Source of the DNA: Kuschelorhynchus macadamiae
Lineage: Eukaryota; Arthropoda; Insecta; Coleoptera; Curculionidae
Length of the DNA stretch: 64,000 nt
Direction of reading: 5' to 3'
NCBI GenBank assembly: GCA_030620095.1
Contig: JAUTXW010002103.1
Coordinates: 3,778,001 to 3,842,000, forward strand
The notes beneath the pieces were generated by a model. It was not told the origin of the DNA and ran no database searches. It saw only the letters and a program-made list of their open reading frames with translations. Shown piece by piece: positions 1 through 13,300 of this stretch (position 1 is the first letter of the stretch; each line of letters begins with the position of its first letter). Both the position numbers and the translations under genes were made by a program.

Positions 1-2513
1 TTTTGTTTTATTTGTTTCTAATAGACATATTTAGGTATTAAATATTTTGCTTTTAAGTGTAGTTTCGCTAGTTTTAGGGGTTGGACGGTTCATATTCGAT
101 GAATTTACCGTCGCGTCGACCGTAGGTTAAGTGCGTTTTTTCCGGTTTGTTCTATTTTATATAGGTACATTACGTTGCTTTGTTTTTTTTTAATGAATTT
201 TTAAAAAGTCATGGCGAATAATCCGGTGCATGATATTGTTTGCTCTTTGTGCGAGACACCATTTTCGCGTCTAAACGAAAACGATCGAAAAGATGTTATT
301 TATTTTGGCCGCCCCACGCCACTTCTCAATATTTTAAAGCCTGATAAAAAACAGGACCAAACTTTTTCACGATCGTTTAAAGCTCAATGGTACGAAAGTC
401 ATCAGTGGATATGTGGTAGCTATTTTAAACAAAATTTGTTTTGTTGGCCATGTTTACTTTTGGCAAAAGGCAGAAACAATACTTGGGTGCGTCAGGGATT
501 TTCTGATTTGAAAAATTTATCTGCGGCCATAAAAAAACACGAATCATCGAAAGAACATTTAAGCAGTTATCTTAGTTTAAAGCGGTTAGAAAAAAACAGT
601 AGCACTATACAGGATGCGCTACAATTACAATCTTCTTTGTCTCTTAAATTATATAATGAGGAGGTGAGAAAAAACAGACTTCTAATGAGCTATTTGGTCG
701 ATGTTACGTGTCACCTAGCAAAGCAAGAATTATCTTTCAGAGGCCATAATGAAAAAAGCGATTCCGTTAGTGTGGGAAATTTTCGGGAAACTTTTAATCT
801 GTTAATTAAACGTGATAACGAAATACAACAACATTTAAAAAAAATTGGAAATATTTTTTCTGGTTTATCAAAAACTATCCAGAATGATTTGATATCCTGT
901 ATTTCCGATTACCTTGCAGATACAATTCATAGGGAGATAAAAGAGTCGTTGTTTTTTTCAGTGCAAGCTGACGATACTACGGATATTTCTGAGAAGTCCC
1001 AATGTGCGATTTCAATTCGGTACGTTAATAAATACGGTGAAATCAAAGAAAGTTTCTTGGGTTTTCATGACGTTAGCGAAGACAGAACAGCGGACGCAAT
1101 GTATGGATTAATTGTTACAGTCATAGGCAATTTCGATTATAAAACAAAATTAGTTGGGCAATGCTACGATGGTGCTAGTGTGATGGCAGGTTCATTGAAT
1201 GGTTTGTAAAAAAAAGTTAAAGATGATGCTCCTTTTGCTTTGTTTACGCATTGTAGTGCGCACAGATTCAATTTGGTTTTACAAACTGGTTCAAAAAATA
1301 TAAAAAATTGCCGAATTTTTTTCGCAAGTGCGTCCTCGATTCCCGGATTTTTTCATCAGTCTGCAAAACGGACATTTACTTTAGATTCGACGATAGGAAA
1401 GAGGATTTCTTCCAGTTCAGACACCAGGTGGGCTTCCCGTTCTAAAATCATTCAAATCTTGCACTCTGAATGGGAAGGCCTAAAATTAGTTTTTTCTAAA
1501 ATTATTGACGACCAATCATCATCGGCTGAGTCAATAAACGGGGCCAAGGGATATCTTAAATTTATGAACGATTTAGAATTTTCGTTTCTTACCGCTGTGT
1601 ATAAACATATTTTTGACATAACTGACCCCCTTTTCAACATTCTACAGAAAAAATCATTGGACATCACCTATTGTAAAAAGCAAATATTTATGGCAAGAGA
1701 TCGTATCAAGTTATTGAGAAATGAGACAATGTTTAATACAATATTTGAACAAGCCCAAACAAGGATTTTTAATAATAGGGACTCAGGGCAATTGTCAAAA
1801 AGAATTAAGTTATCGGACACCATTAAAGGCGATGAGCAAAGTTCTTTACGCATTTTATTTTATGAGATAATTGACAATATTGTGACTCAAATAGAAGTTA
1901 GGTTTGCAGATATGTCTCAGTTATTATATTTTTCTTTAGCGGATTCCTCAAAATTCGAAGAATATAGCAAAAATTTTCCGCTTGAATTTGTGACGAATGT
2001 GACCAACTTTTATAAAAATTTCTTTGACAAACAAAAATTAATTAATGAGCTTAGTGTAATATATCTCCATGAACAATTTGCATTGCTGAGCGTCGAGGAA
2101 ATTTTAAAACATTTCGTAAAAAATGAACTTCAAGAAATATTTCCTGAAAGTTACAAACTTTTTGCGTTAATTGCTACCATACCTATTACAAGTACCTCAG
2201 TGGAAAGACATTTCTCTTGTTTAAAGCGAATAAAAACGTATTCTCGCAATACAATAAAAAATGAACGTTTATCGTCACTTGCGCTAATTTCAATAGAAAA
2301 AGAGTTGTTCTGCTCCTTACAGAAGGCTGATAACTTTACGGATGTCATAATAAGTAAATTCGCCCTTTTAAAAGATAGGCGGATAAATTTAATTTATAAA
2401 ACTTAGTTGTCAGCTAAGTGTGTACGCTGCTTAACGTTTTCTTATAACGTCATTATTCTTGAAATTATTGTGGTTGTCGCCTACCCTAGCCTAAACACCA
2501 CGAGCCGCCACTG
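1..2513 (+). mobile_element. hAT DNA transposon, left end outside the window
   Basis: The element contains the transposase at 211-2406 and ends in a terminal inverted repeat read as CAGTGGCGGCTCGTGGTG on the minus strand (2496-2513). CAGNGGCG is a typical hAT tip. The 8 bases after the tip (AGAAAGCA) would be the target duplication, but the left tip is not in the window, so this cannot be tested. The element lies in the last visible CFAP52 intron, in antisense orientation to that gene. Confidence 0.7.
211..2406 (+). pseudogene. hAT transposase (ZMYM1/DUF4371-like), single nonsense codon
   Basis: One reading frame runs from ATG 211 to TAG 2406 and is broken only by TAA at 1207-1209; both halves are in the same frame, so this is one substitution and not a frameshift. 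The N-terminus has a TTF-type zinc-finger region (WICGSYF, FCWPCLL and a later H-x5-H stretch, about residues 60-110). A DUF4371 RNase-H-like core follows, with the acidic motifs SVQADDTTD and GQCYDGASVMAG, then a C-terminal hAT dimerisation segment (VERHFSCLKRIK, RLSSLALISIEKE). The family catalyses cut-and-paste transposition in the nucleus. About 731 codons is normal for this group. The nonsense codon lies between the second acidic motif and the rest of the core, so the copy should be inactive unless readthrough occurs. Confidence 0.85.
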
Positions 2514-2515
2514 AG

Positions 2516-2765
2516 AAAGCAATAGGTTTTCGAAATTTATTTTTATCAATAACCGTTTTTCACATCTTAATAATAAAAAGTCGTTTAATCTTTTATCGTT
2601 AATTGTGGTTCTTAATAAATTTGTAGCCAACTTTAAATGACTAAGGATATTTACTTAATTCGATTCTTCTCTCTTTAAGTTTTTGCCCAAGAAGGCAATA
2701 GGTTTTTAAAATTTAGTTCCTCCAATAACCCTTTTTCACATTTTAACAATAAAATTTTTAACAAT
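2516..2765. repeat. Imperfect direct repeat, period about 176 bp
   Basis: A segment beginning GCAATAGGTTTT followed by AATAACC and TTTTTCACAT occurs at about 2518 and again at about 2694, with diverged sequence between. The first copy abuts the hAT right tip. It has no coding content. Confidence 0.45.
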
Positions 2766-4228
2766 TTTTAATTGACTAAATGACCTTTGATTAATCGCGG
2801 TTACGTGGACGGCAGTTACAATAAAATGTATCACAAATTTTGCTAGCTTTAACATCTTTAACTTATTTTCTAAAACATCTGTGATGTGGTTTAACTAAAC
2901 AAAACAAACTCTTTCCTTAAAAAATCTAAAATAGTTAACACAAGAATAATATATTAAAAAATCTTATGGATTTCGTATATGGTCGCAATTTACCACAAAT
3001 TCGTAATCTATCGGAAATATTTCCAGAGAATTATGTAAAATCTCGAGAATTTTAAAAATTTCCATTGATGTCATAAATTCTCAAAATTTCCTTTAAATTT
3101 TCAACCTTTCGTGAATATTCTCACAGAATTTTCGTTTTTTTATATTCTAGAGAATTATATAATACTACTTGCGTAGAATGAACTAGTGACTACACTACAA
3201 ATAGCTTTATTACGTAGGTATTGGTATACTCGGGCTTTCTTCTTAAAAACTGCTGCATAGATCATAAAGCCTTTCAGCTCAGCCGTTAAAATACTCCTTT
3301 TTTTATTTTTCCCGACGATATGCCGCCCCTGACTTTTTAGTCATTCCATTCAATACTCTGTCATCAGTTCATCAAACATCATAAGCGTCGATTCGTCGAC
3401 CAGCACAAGCACTTGCACTGCATAGGCAAAATACGCCGAACCGAACACGCAAATATGTTACAACTTCTATTACCTATAGAAAAAAAATTCCCAATTGCGG
3501 GTTTCCTTCTGGTAAATGACCAATATTTTTTTTGGCTTTGCCTGTTTTGGCGCCTTATGATTTTTGCCTGTGCATGTTTTGGTGCCCCTATGAAGTCACG
3601 ACCTGGGGGGGGGGCTCCCCCCTGTCCCCCTCCGTTCCCTACGGCCCTGAAAGAGAGAGCATATAGCCACGCGAGAATTTATCAAATACGAAGCATTTCG
3701 AAGAGTTTGTTCCAACGTGGTTTTATTCACACTTATCCATGGAAAGTAAGGGTGTAAAAATTGTATTCAAGCTTTTAGCACACCATACACTTAAGAACCA
3801 TATTGATATTAAGAAATATAATCACGCACAACTACGAATGCCTAATAAATGGCATTCCCTCTTTATGCCTAGATACCATTTTGTTTAGGCGGCGTTATCA
3901 TATTTCACTTGTATAATTTCTTCGTTACCAGTTTCAAGTAAGTGTGTACTTATTTTTTGAAATGTTTCCTGTTTTTGTAATTAAGTTTTTTGAGAAATAA
4001 AATCAGTATAGACGAAATATAATATGTGATATTGTATTTTGACACAATATTTATTTATCTAATATATTTCCATTTTTTCATTATTGTTTTCTATAGCAGC
4101 ACCCGATAAAAACAGACCTGACAACGTTAGAACCAATGCCTTTATAATGTAAAGTAATCTAGGCTCGTAAAATAATCATAATAGCGAACTGTTTTAGACT
4201 CTAAGGAAAATACCGACGACTAACTTAC
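2766..4228. other. Intronic DNA without recognisable gene
   Basis: AT-rich intron sequence downstream of the last visible CFAP52 exon. A G/C-homopolymer patch at 3604-3632 resembles the end of some unidentified mobile element. A 114-codon open frame over it has no recognisable domain. The missing final CFAP52 exons were looked for here on the minus strand and not found. Confidence 0.4.
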
Positions 4229-4380
4229 CTTACACAAAGAAAAAGCGTCTTAGCAAACAGAATTTGTCTTCGACACTGCCTTTCTAGATCCCAAATTATA
4301 CATGATCCGTCCGTACTGGCGCTGGCAGCTTCTGTGTCGAATTTGTTAATGTGGATGGCTGATACGGGACCTTTGTGTTC
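4229..4380 (-). CDS. CFAP52: CFAP52 coding exon 10 (last one in the window)
   Basis: 152 bp, residues 499-548 plus two bases: EHKGPVSAIHINKF, SASTDGSCIIWDLERQ, ILFAKTLFLCV. Acceptor TAG, donor GTAAGT, so at least one more exon follows to the left, outside the window. Confidence 0.92.
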
Positions 4381-7300
4381 CTAAAAATTGTTAAGTATTT
4401 ATGAACCAAGAAAGACAAGATAAAATAAATTAATTCTTAATTACTGATATGAATTTATTAAAAATATATTTACACAAATGTAAATAAATTTATTATACTA
4501 AGAACCACGCACGAATCATAAAGAAGAGTTACTTCAGTTAAGTCTCTTCAAAATGTAATGTGTTGTAGTTAGCTACAGTCTGAACAAAAACGCTCTTCCC
4601 AAACACTTAATAAATACCAAATGTATTTAATCTAGTTATATGTACATTGAGTACACAAAAACCAATCTAAATAAATTTCTAACCCCGGCTAAATCTAATT
4701 CTGAAATTATTCCTTTGATATGACAAGAAAATTGTATAACCCCGATTAAAAAGCAACAGCCCCGTTAAATTCAAGACTCCTCGTTCTATGTCACTAGCTA
4801 GACTAACAAAATAAGTCAGTTAAATCTCCACTATATTCACACAAAAATATTATTTCCTTCAAGACTATTCCTATGATATTAAAATGCATGTAGTACATAT
4901 ATAAACAATCTATCCTAAAAATATTTTGTTCTTAAAATCGAGTTAAGCTACAGAATAAAACACATTCTCAAAAGATTCCTCGCTTCCGTTAATCGAATCA
5001 TATTATTACCGTATAAAAAACATCTAATCTATTCTGCGTAATTCCATATCATTCTAGCAAAAAGTAGTTCCCAAAGAAAATAGGCACAGGAATGTGAAAA
5101 TTACAGATAGTCGTTGCCCTAGCCATATCTGTTCTGTTTTAAAAGGTTAGCCCGCCCCCAGTCTCACTCCGTTCCCTTTTCTGTGTCTTTATCAGAGGTC
5201 CTGAAACAGTTTTTAAATGTATTAAGTACAAAAGTGATTGGTTCAAAGTAACAAGTGTTTCGTTTGGGACCGAAGTAAGATCATTTTTACGTACTTGTTT
5301 CTGTCAGTGTGTCAGAAATATTCCAAAATCTAACCTAGTAGGAGTTTATTCTCTCTGTGCTTCATACAAGTGTATTTAGTAGTTCCTAGTAATTTTCAAG
5401 AGAAAAATTACTCTAATAAAATACAATACTTTGTCTGTCTTTGAATGAAGGCTTCTAATTGATTCAAAAACTGACAGAAATAAAATATTCTGTCTTTATG
5501 CATTCTGCTTAGTAATAAATCAGTTGAAGTTTTTATCGATGTTTTGTCGTGATATGACTTGTTTTCAATATAAATCCAACTTTGGTGAGTCTATTTACCA
5601 TATAATATTTTGTTATTAGCTATTAACATACTTTTTGTATTCCTTATAGTTTGTTCTGAAGATGAGTAAAATAATATACTCTATAGCTTGACTATGCCAA
5701 CAAAGGGTTGTTCATTTCACCCTAGGTCAAGGCAACCCTATTACCAGTTCAAGAAGTTTCTTGGACCATACTAATATCTATTGTGAAATAATGGTTTTTC
5801 TTGGGTTTCGGTCCAGGTAATGACACCAGTATCAAGAAAAACAACACTAGGTAAGTTTCATGTTTTTATTGACGTTTCGGCTGGTTAACACAATCCTTTT
5901 TCAAAAATCCTGAAAAAGAACAGCTGTCGTATGCAAGCAAACTTGTTGGGGAGTTTTATCTTAAAAATACATGGAAACCTAACACAATTACTCACCCTGA
6001 ATATATAGTGATAATGCTAAAACAGTAATTTATCGCTAGTAGAAGTTTGTGGAACTTTATGTTATTAAAATTTATTAAAAAGACGGAAACAACACATTAA
6101 CATTTTTCCGATCACAAATTAATATTAATTCCAAGAAGTGTGTAGTTTTTAATATAGTAAATAGCACATCTTTCCTATACATGGATTAAGAAAATTTTAA
6201 AGTAGTTTATGTTTTGATCTTGAGAAGTAAAGATCTCTAAAGATGCCTCGTGTAATCAATAAGGCGACACGTCGGAAGTTAAATCCACTTTGAAACTAGT
6301 CTAATCCCGAGAACTACGATTTATTAATTTATAAATATACTTAATAACACATTTTCGGATCTGTGTAATTGTTTGGAATGACATTCCGAGGAACATTCAA
6401 ATTTGTCATTTGCTTTAACGTTAATAATAATAATATTTCAACGATATAGGGCATGGAGTTTGGACAAGGGCGCAATAGTTGTTCAAGAAATCTGGAAGTA
6501 GAAAAGTCATGCAGTTATTTTGGCCCTGAAAAAAATAATATGAATGGTATGGACAATAACAAAATGGAAGCAGTAATCGCAAAGGAATGCTATCGTCGAC
6601 TGCGAAAAATTCTACAGACTCTTTTAAGTGCAAAAAATAAAATGACTGCTATTAATGCTCTTGCAGTATCAGTCGTGTCCTACAGCTTTGTAATTATCAA
6701 CTGGATAAAATCTGACCTAGAGAAGATGGTTAGAAATTGTTAACTATATGCATCATCCAAAAGCTTTAATATATCCTACATATTAAAGACAAAATGGATG
6801 ACATGGGTTGTAGGAGATAATATCTGTATATGATTATCTATAGCCGGATAAAAATAAATTTTGTAAAATGATTAAGGAATATAATCTTGATAAAGTATAA
6901 TCAGTATAAGTGGAATCGTTTACCATTGAACAACAATTTCTAAATAGGGAGAATCACTTACAGAATTGCAAAAGGTATACTAGGAAGGCACTTGATTAGG
7001 AAAAGATACAGACACTCCAGCGAAAATCATCAGTTCTACAAAAATCTTGACAAACCCGCTACAGATAAGGAAGGAAGCAGGGCATGGCTGCGCAGATATA
7101 AGCTTAAAGGAAAAAGTGAGAGTTTAGTACCATATAAAATCTTTACAGAAAATGTATACTGTGTTGTAGAACATAAGGCACTTAATAGCCGGGTGCACAA
7201 CATTTGCTCCAACAGAATACACCTATAGGCATAATAAAGTTGCTGTCTATATCTACTGGGTTATTTGTATAGATCTTGGATTTCTAGTACCTAAACTGAG

Positions 7301-10300
7301 CATGCTACTGACAAGGTAATTAATAAAAATAATGTTGTGTTTATGTATGATATGCCTGTAATCACCGATCGAGCGATTCTTGCTAACCGAATTGCCATAG
7401 CTCTACATGATAAAAATAAAAACACTTGCCTACATATTGATGTTTCTATTCCTGATGATGCCAATATGATAATCGGGGAAATCGAAAAAAAAAAAGGCCT
7501 CCAAATTAAAATAAACTGAATGTGGAACACAAGATCTAAAGTCGTACCTGTAATTGTCGGAGCGCAGGTAACAATAAAAAAAGGATGAAGTAAAAATTTA
7601 CAAAACATACTTGGCCAATCATCCATGTATGAAGTTCAAAAAATTGCCGTTATGTGAACTGTATACATAATTAGGAAGATACTAGGGTGAGTTACTTTGA
7701 TCTCTTGTTGAGATCCGAACTCACTCATTCCACCGCTATAAGATAGGAAATACATGATAATAATAATAATAATATTTGTCACTGTCGCGTATTCGATTAA
7801 ACAATTTACCTATAAGAAAGAAAAATTATCAAGAACAATTATTACCTTTAAAGTACAAATCAGTTGTTGTCTATAAGGAGACACGTCCCACAGCCTAACT
7901 TGTCCCTCGCAGCCTCCGCTAATCAACATTCGTCCGTGTGATGTAGTAGCTAGGGCGGATACTCCCTTATTGTGAGCATTCAGAATGGCATAGATTAAAC
8001 GACCCGTTAAGGGAGTAAATGAGCTGAAATGTTAACAAGAATTGTATGAAAAAAGGTTTTCAACCTTAATTTCTGGAAATGAAATTATTACCACATTTAA
8101 ATCGACGTTCTACAAGTACCGAAAGTTGAACAGTTGGGCCGCTGGATCTTTACCCATGCGTCATCAATTGTTGAAAATATCAAAGACGTGCTTTAATTAT
8201 CGTATTTCTTTTATTGATTACTATTCCATAAAACCATAATAAAAGAAAAGGATGAAACATGAGATATCGTCTTCCGAATCTGAATACATTCAAGAAATAT
8301 GTTAAAAGATTAAATTACCAAAAATAACTTGCTAGATAAAGACATCAACTTAGGCAGGCTTTTTTCGTCAAAGCCTCAAACGTCAGGTTTTTTTTGGAGG
8401 TTATGGTGGTTTTATATTGCTCGTATTTGTGTTTTTGTATCTTCAAATCAGCTCTTTTGGGAAGCTTCTTTTGTAGTATTTTTTGTTGCTGGTAAGTACT
8501 GTTATTAGTAAATAGTACTAATGTATAATTATTATTTATATTTATATCTACGCCCATAATAAATGTGGACTTTTTTTGACTATTTAATCTACGATATTTT
8601 GATTTGATTCCTATGGATATGAATGAAAATCCAAGGGATCATCAACTGCACTTACGGACTTCCCCATGACTTTTCTAAAATATCGGAATTTAGACTAAAT
8701 TCGTTTGCTTTCTACTACTGAGCTAGCGTTGCTCCATGAGTACAGCATTCAGTTTGCATTGCAGAGGGCTTCAGTTCATAGACATAATAACCAGGAGACA
8801 GAACTGTTTCGATTTGAACGTAATCATACATTGTCAAAATTATTTCTGTTTTTATTATTTATTATATTATTTATTATTCTGTTCCCGTTAATAGAACAGT
8901 AAATCTTTTTTTGCTGTGAAGTCAATAGCGTCTTATCAGTGATTTTGTTCAGAGCAGTGGAACCTCGAAATCCCCATTTTTTTTGCTGCCGGACAGACGA
9001 CTGCTCGGAATCTTCTTTTTTGCTGCAAAGCTGACGAACAGCAGGTCAACCAGATATGTACTAAAAATTTCTATTTTTAATGTATTTGTATGTAATTTGT
9101 TAAATGTTTTTATAGCAAAATGTCTCTTGTATTTAAATGTTGCAAAAGTAAGGCTAACACAAATTGGATTTGTTTAGTATGTAACAATATTTTTCATCCG
9201 GGCTGTTTGGAAAAACTTAAGTCGTACACTGTGATTGATGAAAATTTAATCTGGTGTTTAAGGCATTGTGCTGCTATTGCGGAGAACAATGACCCTGATC
9301 AATCTGATAAATTAAAATTTAAAACTCTAGAACTTAGAAAAGAATTGAATCTTCAAAAAACTTACATTGAAAAACTTAAAAGAAACTCCGTTGTGTTTGA
9401 AGAGAATGCGCTATAAAGCGAAGAAAAATATCTAAGGGAAATTGAATCCCAGCGATTGCAATTAGTTCAGTTAAGACAAAAAATAGATGAACAGAACAAG
9501 TTAATTACCTAGAGGATCAATATCGACGTTTCTAATTCCGAAACGCAAACTATCTTTCATTTGACTTCCTCCTCTATTCAAACACTACAAATAAGTAACA
9601 ATCAAGCCTGCCAAACTAACTTTTCTCTTGACGCAAATTGTAGTCCTGAAATAAATGGGCTCGGTAATTTCACATCCTTGGCCACCCAAACAGATATCAC
9701 ATACGAAGGTCAAGCTTCTCAAACTTCGATTCCTAGCCAAGTGGAATTTAGATTTGACCAAAAAGTTGGGACTTCAAACACCGGATGTCAAACTGATACG
9801 GTACCCTTGAATTTAAACATTGAAATGGAACTTCAAGAACTTCAGGACCTGAATAGAAATCGGTTAGTTTCTGTTAAAACTCTAGAAAAAGACAATGAGG
9901 CTTATTTCAACGAACTAAAAAAACTCAAAAACTTAAGGTTCCATTTAACCAATACAACACCCTATAAAGTACATGAGAGTGAGAAACTTAAAATTACTCC
10001 TCTATCCTGCTCTGGATTGATTTCAGATGTGGACAAAATGGCGAACATTAACATTCTGGTACTTGGAGATGATAGGGCTAATAATGTATCGGCTTTTTTT
10101 ATTAAATTCTCTACTGAATAAGTCTTCGATTAAAGTGGAAGGCTACGTTATGAAAAATGCGCCTCTTTCAGAAATCTGCAAGGATCTATTCAAAAAAACC
10201 TTTTCTAACACTAGGAAGGACTATGTGATTTTTTCTTTAAACATTGACCAAATGAGTTATTTTAGTTCTATCGATCTAAAACACATTTTTGCAATTGGTA

Positions 10301-13300
10301 GATTTACAAATCTCATTTTTTGTTATAAGTTTAATATTAATGATAAACCCTTGTTTCATAGTTTTAAGAAATTTATTAGGATGTATTCAGATTATAAAAA
10401 TAAGTCAATAAGAATAATTGAAAACAACAGACTGCATGGAAATCGTGGTTTCAAATTTACCAAAAAGTCTTTATGTAGGCTTTTAGCGTCATATGTAAAT
10501 ATTGATAATTGTCACTCAAATATTGTTCTGACGTCTATACCTTGTGTAGATTGTGATCCTTTGATTTTGAATTCTACTTCTAGCAATTCGGTTGTAGGGC
10601 CTGTTGCAGACCAAGATATTATTGTGCTTGATAATCACATTACTGAAAAAAATATAGATAAAAACATAACAGGAATTCTCGAAAATGTCGAGAATGAGAT
10701 CGTTTCGGGGACTGCGCAGAACAGCAACACGTCCTCTATTGTCACGGAAAATATCACACCTTTTTTAGATGTAAGTTCGAAAATAATTCTCTCACCCTAA
10801 TATTTTTAAATGTACAATCAGCTAGGGCAAAGGTTAACGATTTATCAATTCTGACGAATAGTTACAACTACCCTCACTTAGTTTTATTGTGCGAACACTG
10901 GTTAAATGAAAATGAACCCTTTTTTATTCCCTAATATATATATATACGCTAATTCATAAATACTCCCGCACAGAATATAAAAATGGAGGCACACTGATCC
11001 TTATTTTAAATTCTTATTTAGAAAAAAATAGTTTTACAATAATAGATAAGTTCAATAATTTATTAGAAGATAGGGTTTTCGAATTCTCATTAGTGTTTTG
11101 TAATAGCTTAAATCTTTACGTCTTTTGCTTGTATAGAGCTAGAGAGTCGACTTTTTAGATACTTCTAGCTTAAATACTCGAATTCTTAATGATTTATTTT
11201 GCACGTGTGACCTGCAAATGTTTGTTGATGGACCCACTAGGATCACTCTGCATTCGGCCACTTTAATTGATTATATGTGTTGTAACCTTCCGAAGAGTGA
11301 GGTGGAGTGCAGGGTGGTCCCTGCTGGAGTTTCGGACCATGAAGCAGTATTTTGTAGGTTTAACGTTAAGCATAGTAAGTTTAAAAGAAGAACTAGGAAG
11401 GGAAGATTATTTACTAGGTCAAATTACGCAAAATTTACACAAAGCTGTGCACAAGCAGACTGGCAAAGCATTTTTCTTTCGAACAATCCGTTGCAGGCAT
11501 TCCATGGATCAATGGTAGACCTCTTCAATAAATCTTTTCCTGTGAGAAAGCTAAAAAGTAAAAGGAGTAAGGCTTAGGTAACCAGAGGGCTTAAAGTATC
11601 TGCCAGAAATATGCGTTCTTTACACTATATTAGAAAGTTTTTTATTTACAATGAAATTTTCACCTCATACTTTAATAAATATAGAAACATTTATAGATGT
11701 ACAATTAAGGCTGCGAAACAAGCTTATTACAGACATAGAATCTTGAATAGCAATAATAAGCAGAAAGAGTCGTGGCGCATTGTTAATGAAATTAGGTGCA
11801 AAAATGGGTACAACACCTAATGACTTCAATAGATATTATTGTACAATAGCAGCCAATATATCTAATAAAATTAAGAGTAATGGAAATTTTCGCGACTTTC
11901 TAACGAATATAAACACCAGAGATTCATTTTTCCTGACACCTACCGACGCATATGAGCTCAAATCAATATTTTTAGATATGAAAAATACTCGCGCCTCTGG
12001 GTGGGATGGTGTCTCAATCGAAATATTCAAGGCTCTGCCGGACAATGTTTTGTCTGTTCTAAGCTGAAAGTCTTGACTTTGACTTTATTACTTGTTTGAT
12101 CTATAGTATCATTTTGATTTGGTTCATTGGAAAGGGTGCTGTCAGCTATCTTACATAGAACAAAATTTATACTTGTTCTTAATATTAAAATTAATTTTGA
12201 AGGTGGTTCTAATAGTGTAATAATAATCTCTGTAATATTTCATTCAGCCATTTTGCGATTTTGATGTAAAAGGCAATTTTTTGTTAATTTTTGATTGCTA
12301 AATGCGAAAATGATGGTAAAAACTTCTTCACTCGTAAGAATTTTGGGTTACGATTTTCCAGCAAAAATTAATAAGTATTTTAATCACATTATTTTAAAAA
12401 GTATCGGTTAAGTTCGGTTTCCGGTATAAAGCTTGCACGTCGTTTAACGCTTGTGCGCGCGTTGCTCTCTGAGATGTTAAATGTTAGTTATAATTGCGGT
12501 ATGCGTCAATACGCACGTGTATTTTTCAGATATTTAAGGTGTTAAATGCTGTAACATACCAGAGCGCGACTTTGTGCTAAATTTACGTTTTCCCTAAATT
12601 AGGGAAATTGTGCGCAATCTAGCAACATCTAGGATCTAGGAATGACATGTTATCTACAAAGTCTCAGCCCCCTAGGACTTAAAATAACGAAGATACCCAT
12701 TAAACCTCATGTAAGTTCAAATTTCACCAACCCCGTAGTCATCCAAGGGTCAGCTACTTTTTGATGGGTCCCTGTATACAAGAATTATGTCGTTGTTTCT
12801 AGTACTCTCGGTACCCGATGTTTCTAGTAAATTCTACAGGTACGAAAGGCTATAAAAGCAGTCAGACGGCCATCGGATCGTTGGTTTGCGAAGCGAAGTG
12901 CAAATCAAAAACCAATAGTAAGAGCCTTGTATTAGTGCTCTCTTCGTGTTGATTAAAATTAGTTGACACCTATAAACGTATTATCACAACTGTGAACCGA
13001 CTTATATAATATAACGCGACAGTATAAAATTTCTAAACTACAGAAACGTGCCTGTGTTACCAGGGCAGATTGGGATCATTGTTGTTTTTTATGAGAGGAA
13101 GTGATCAGGAACATAAACGAAAGTCAGCAATTGCAAAAAAGTTATCTACAAAAGACTATAAATGTATTTTCATGTGTATTTTTATAAATAAAACCTGTTA
13201 TCCTTAGAATATCTTGGTTTTTTTCTTTGTTTGAACTTAAATATAAAAATTATATAAACATTTTGGAATAAAATAAAAATAACTGATGCCTTCTATAACT

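Noticed and set aside
3413..3757. 114-codon open frame
   Set aside because: No domain, crosses a G/C homopolymer patch, composition not gene-like.
12640..13210. Solo LTR
   Set aside because: TATA box and AATAAA are in the right order, but no terminal TG/CA, target duplication or second copy could be shown.
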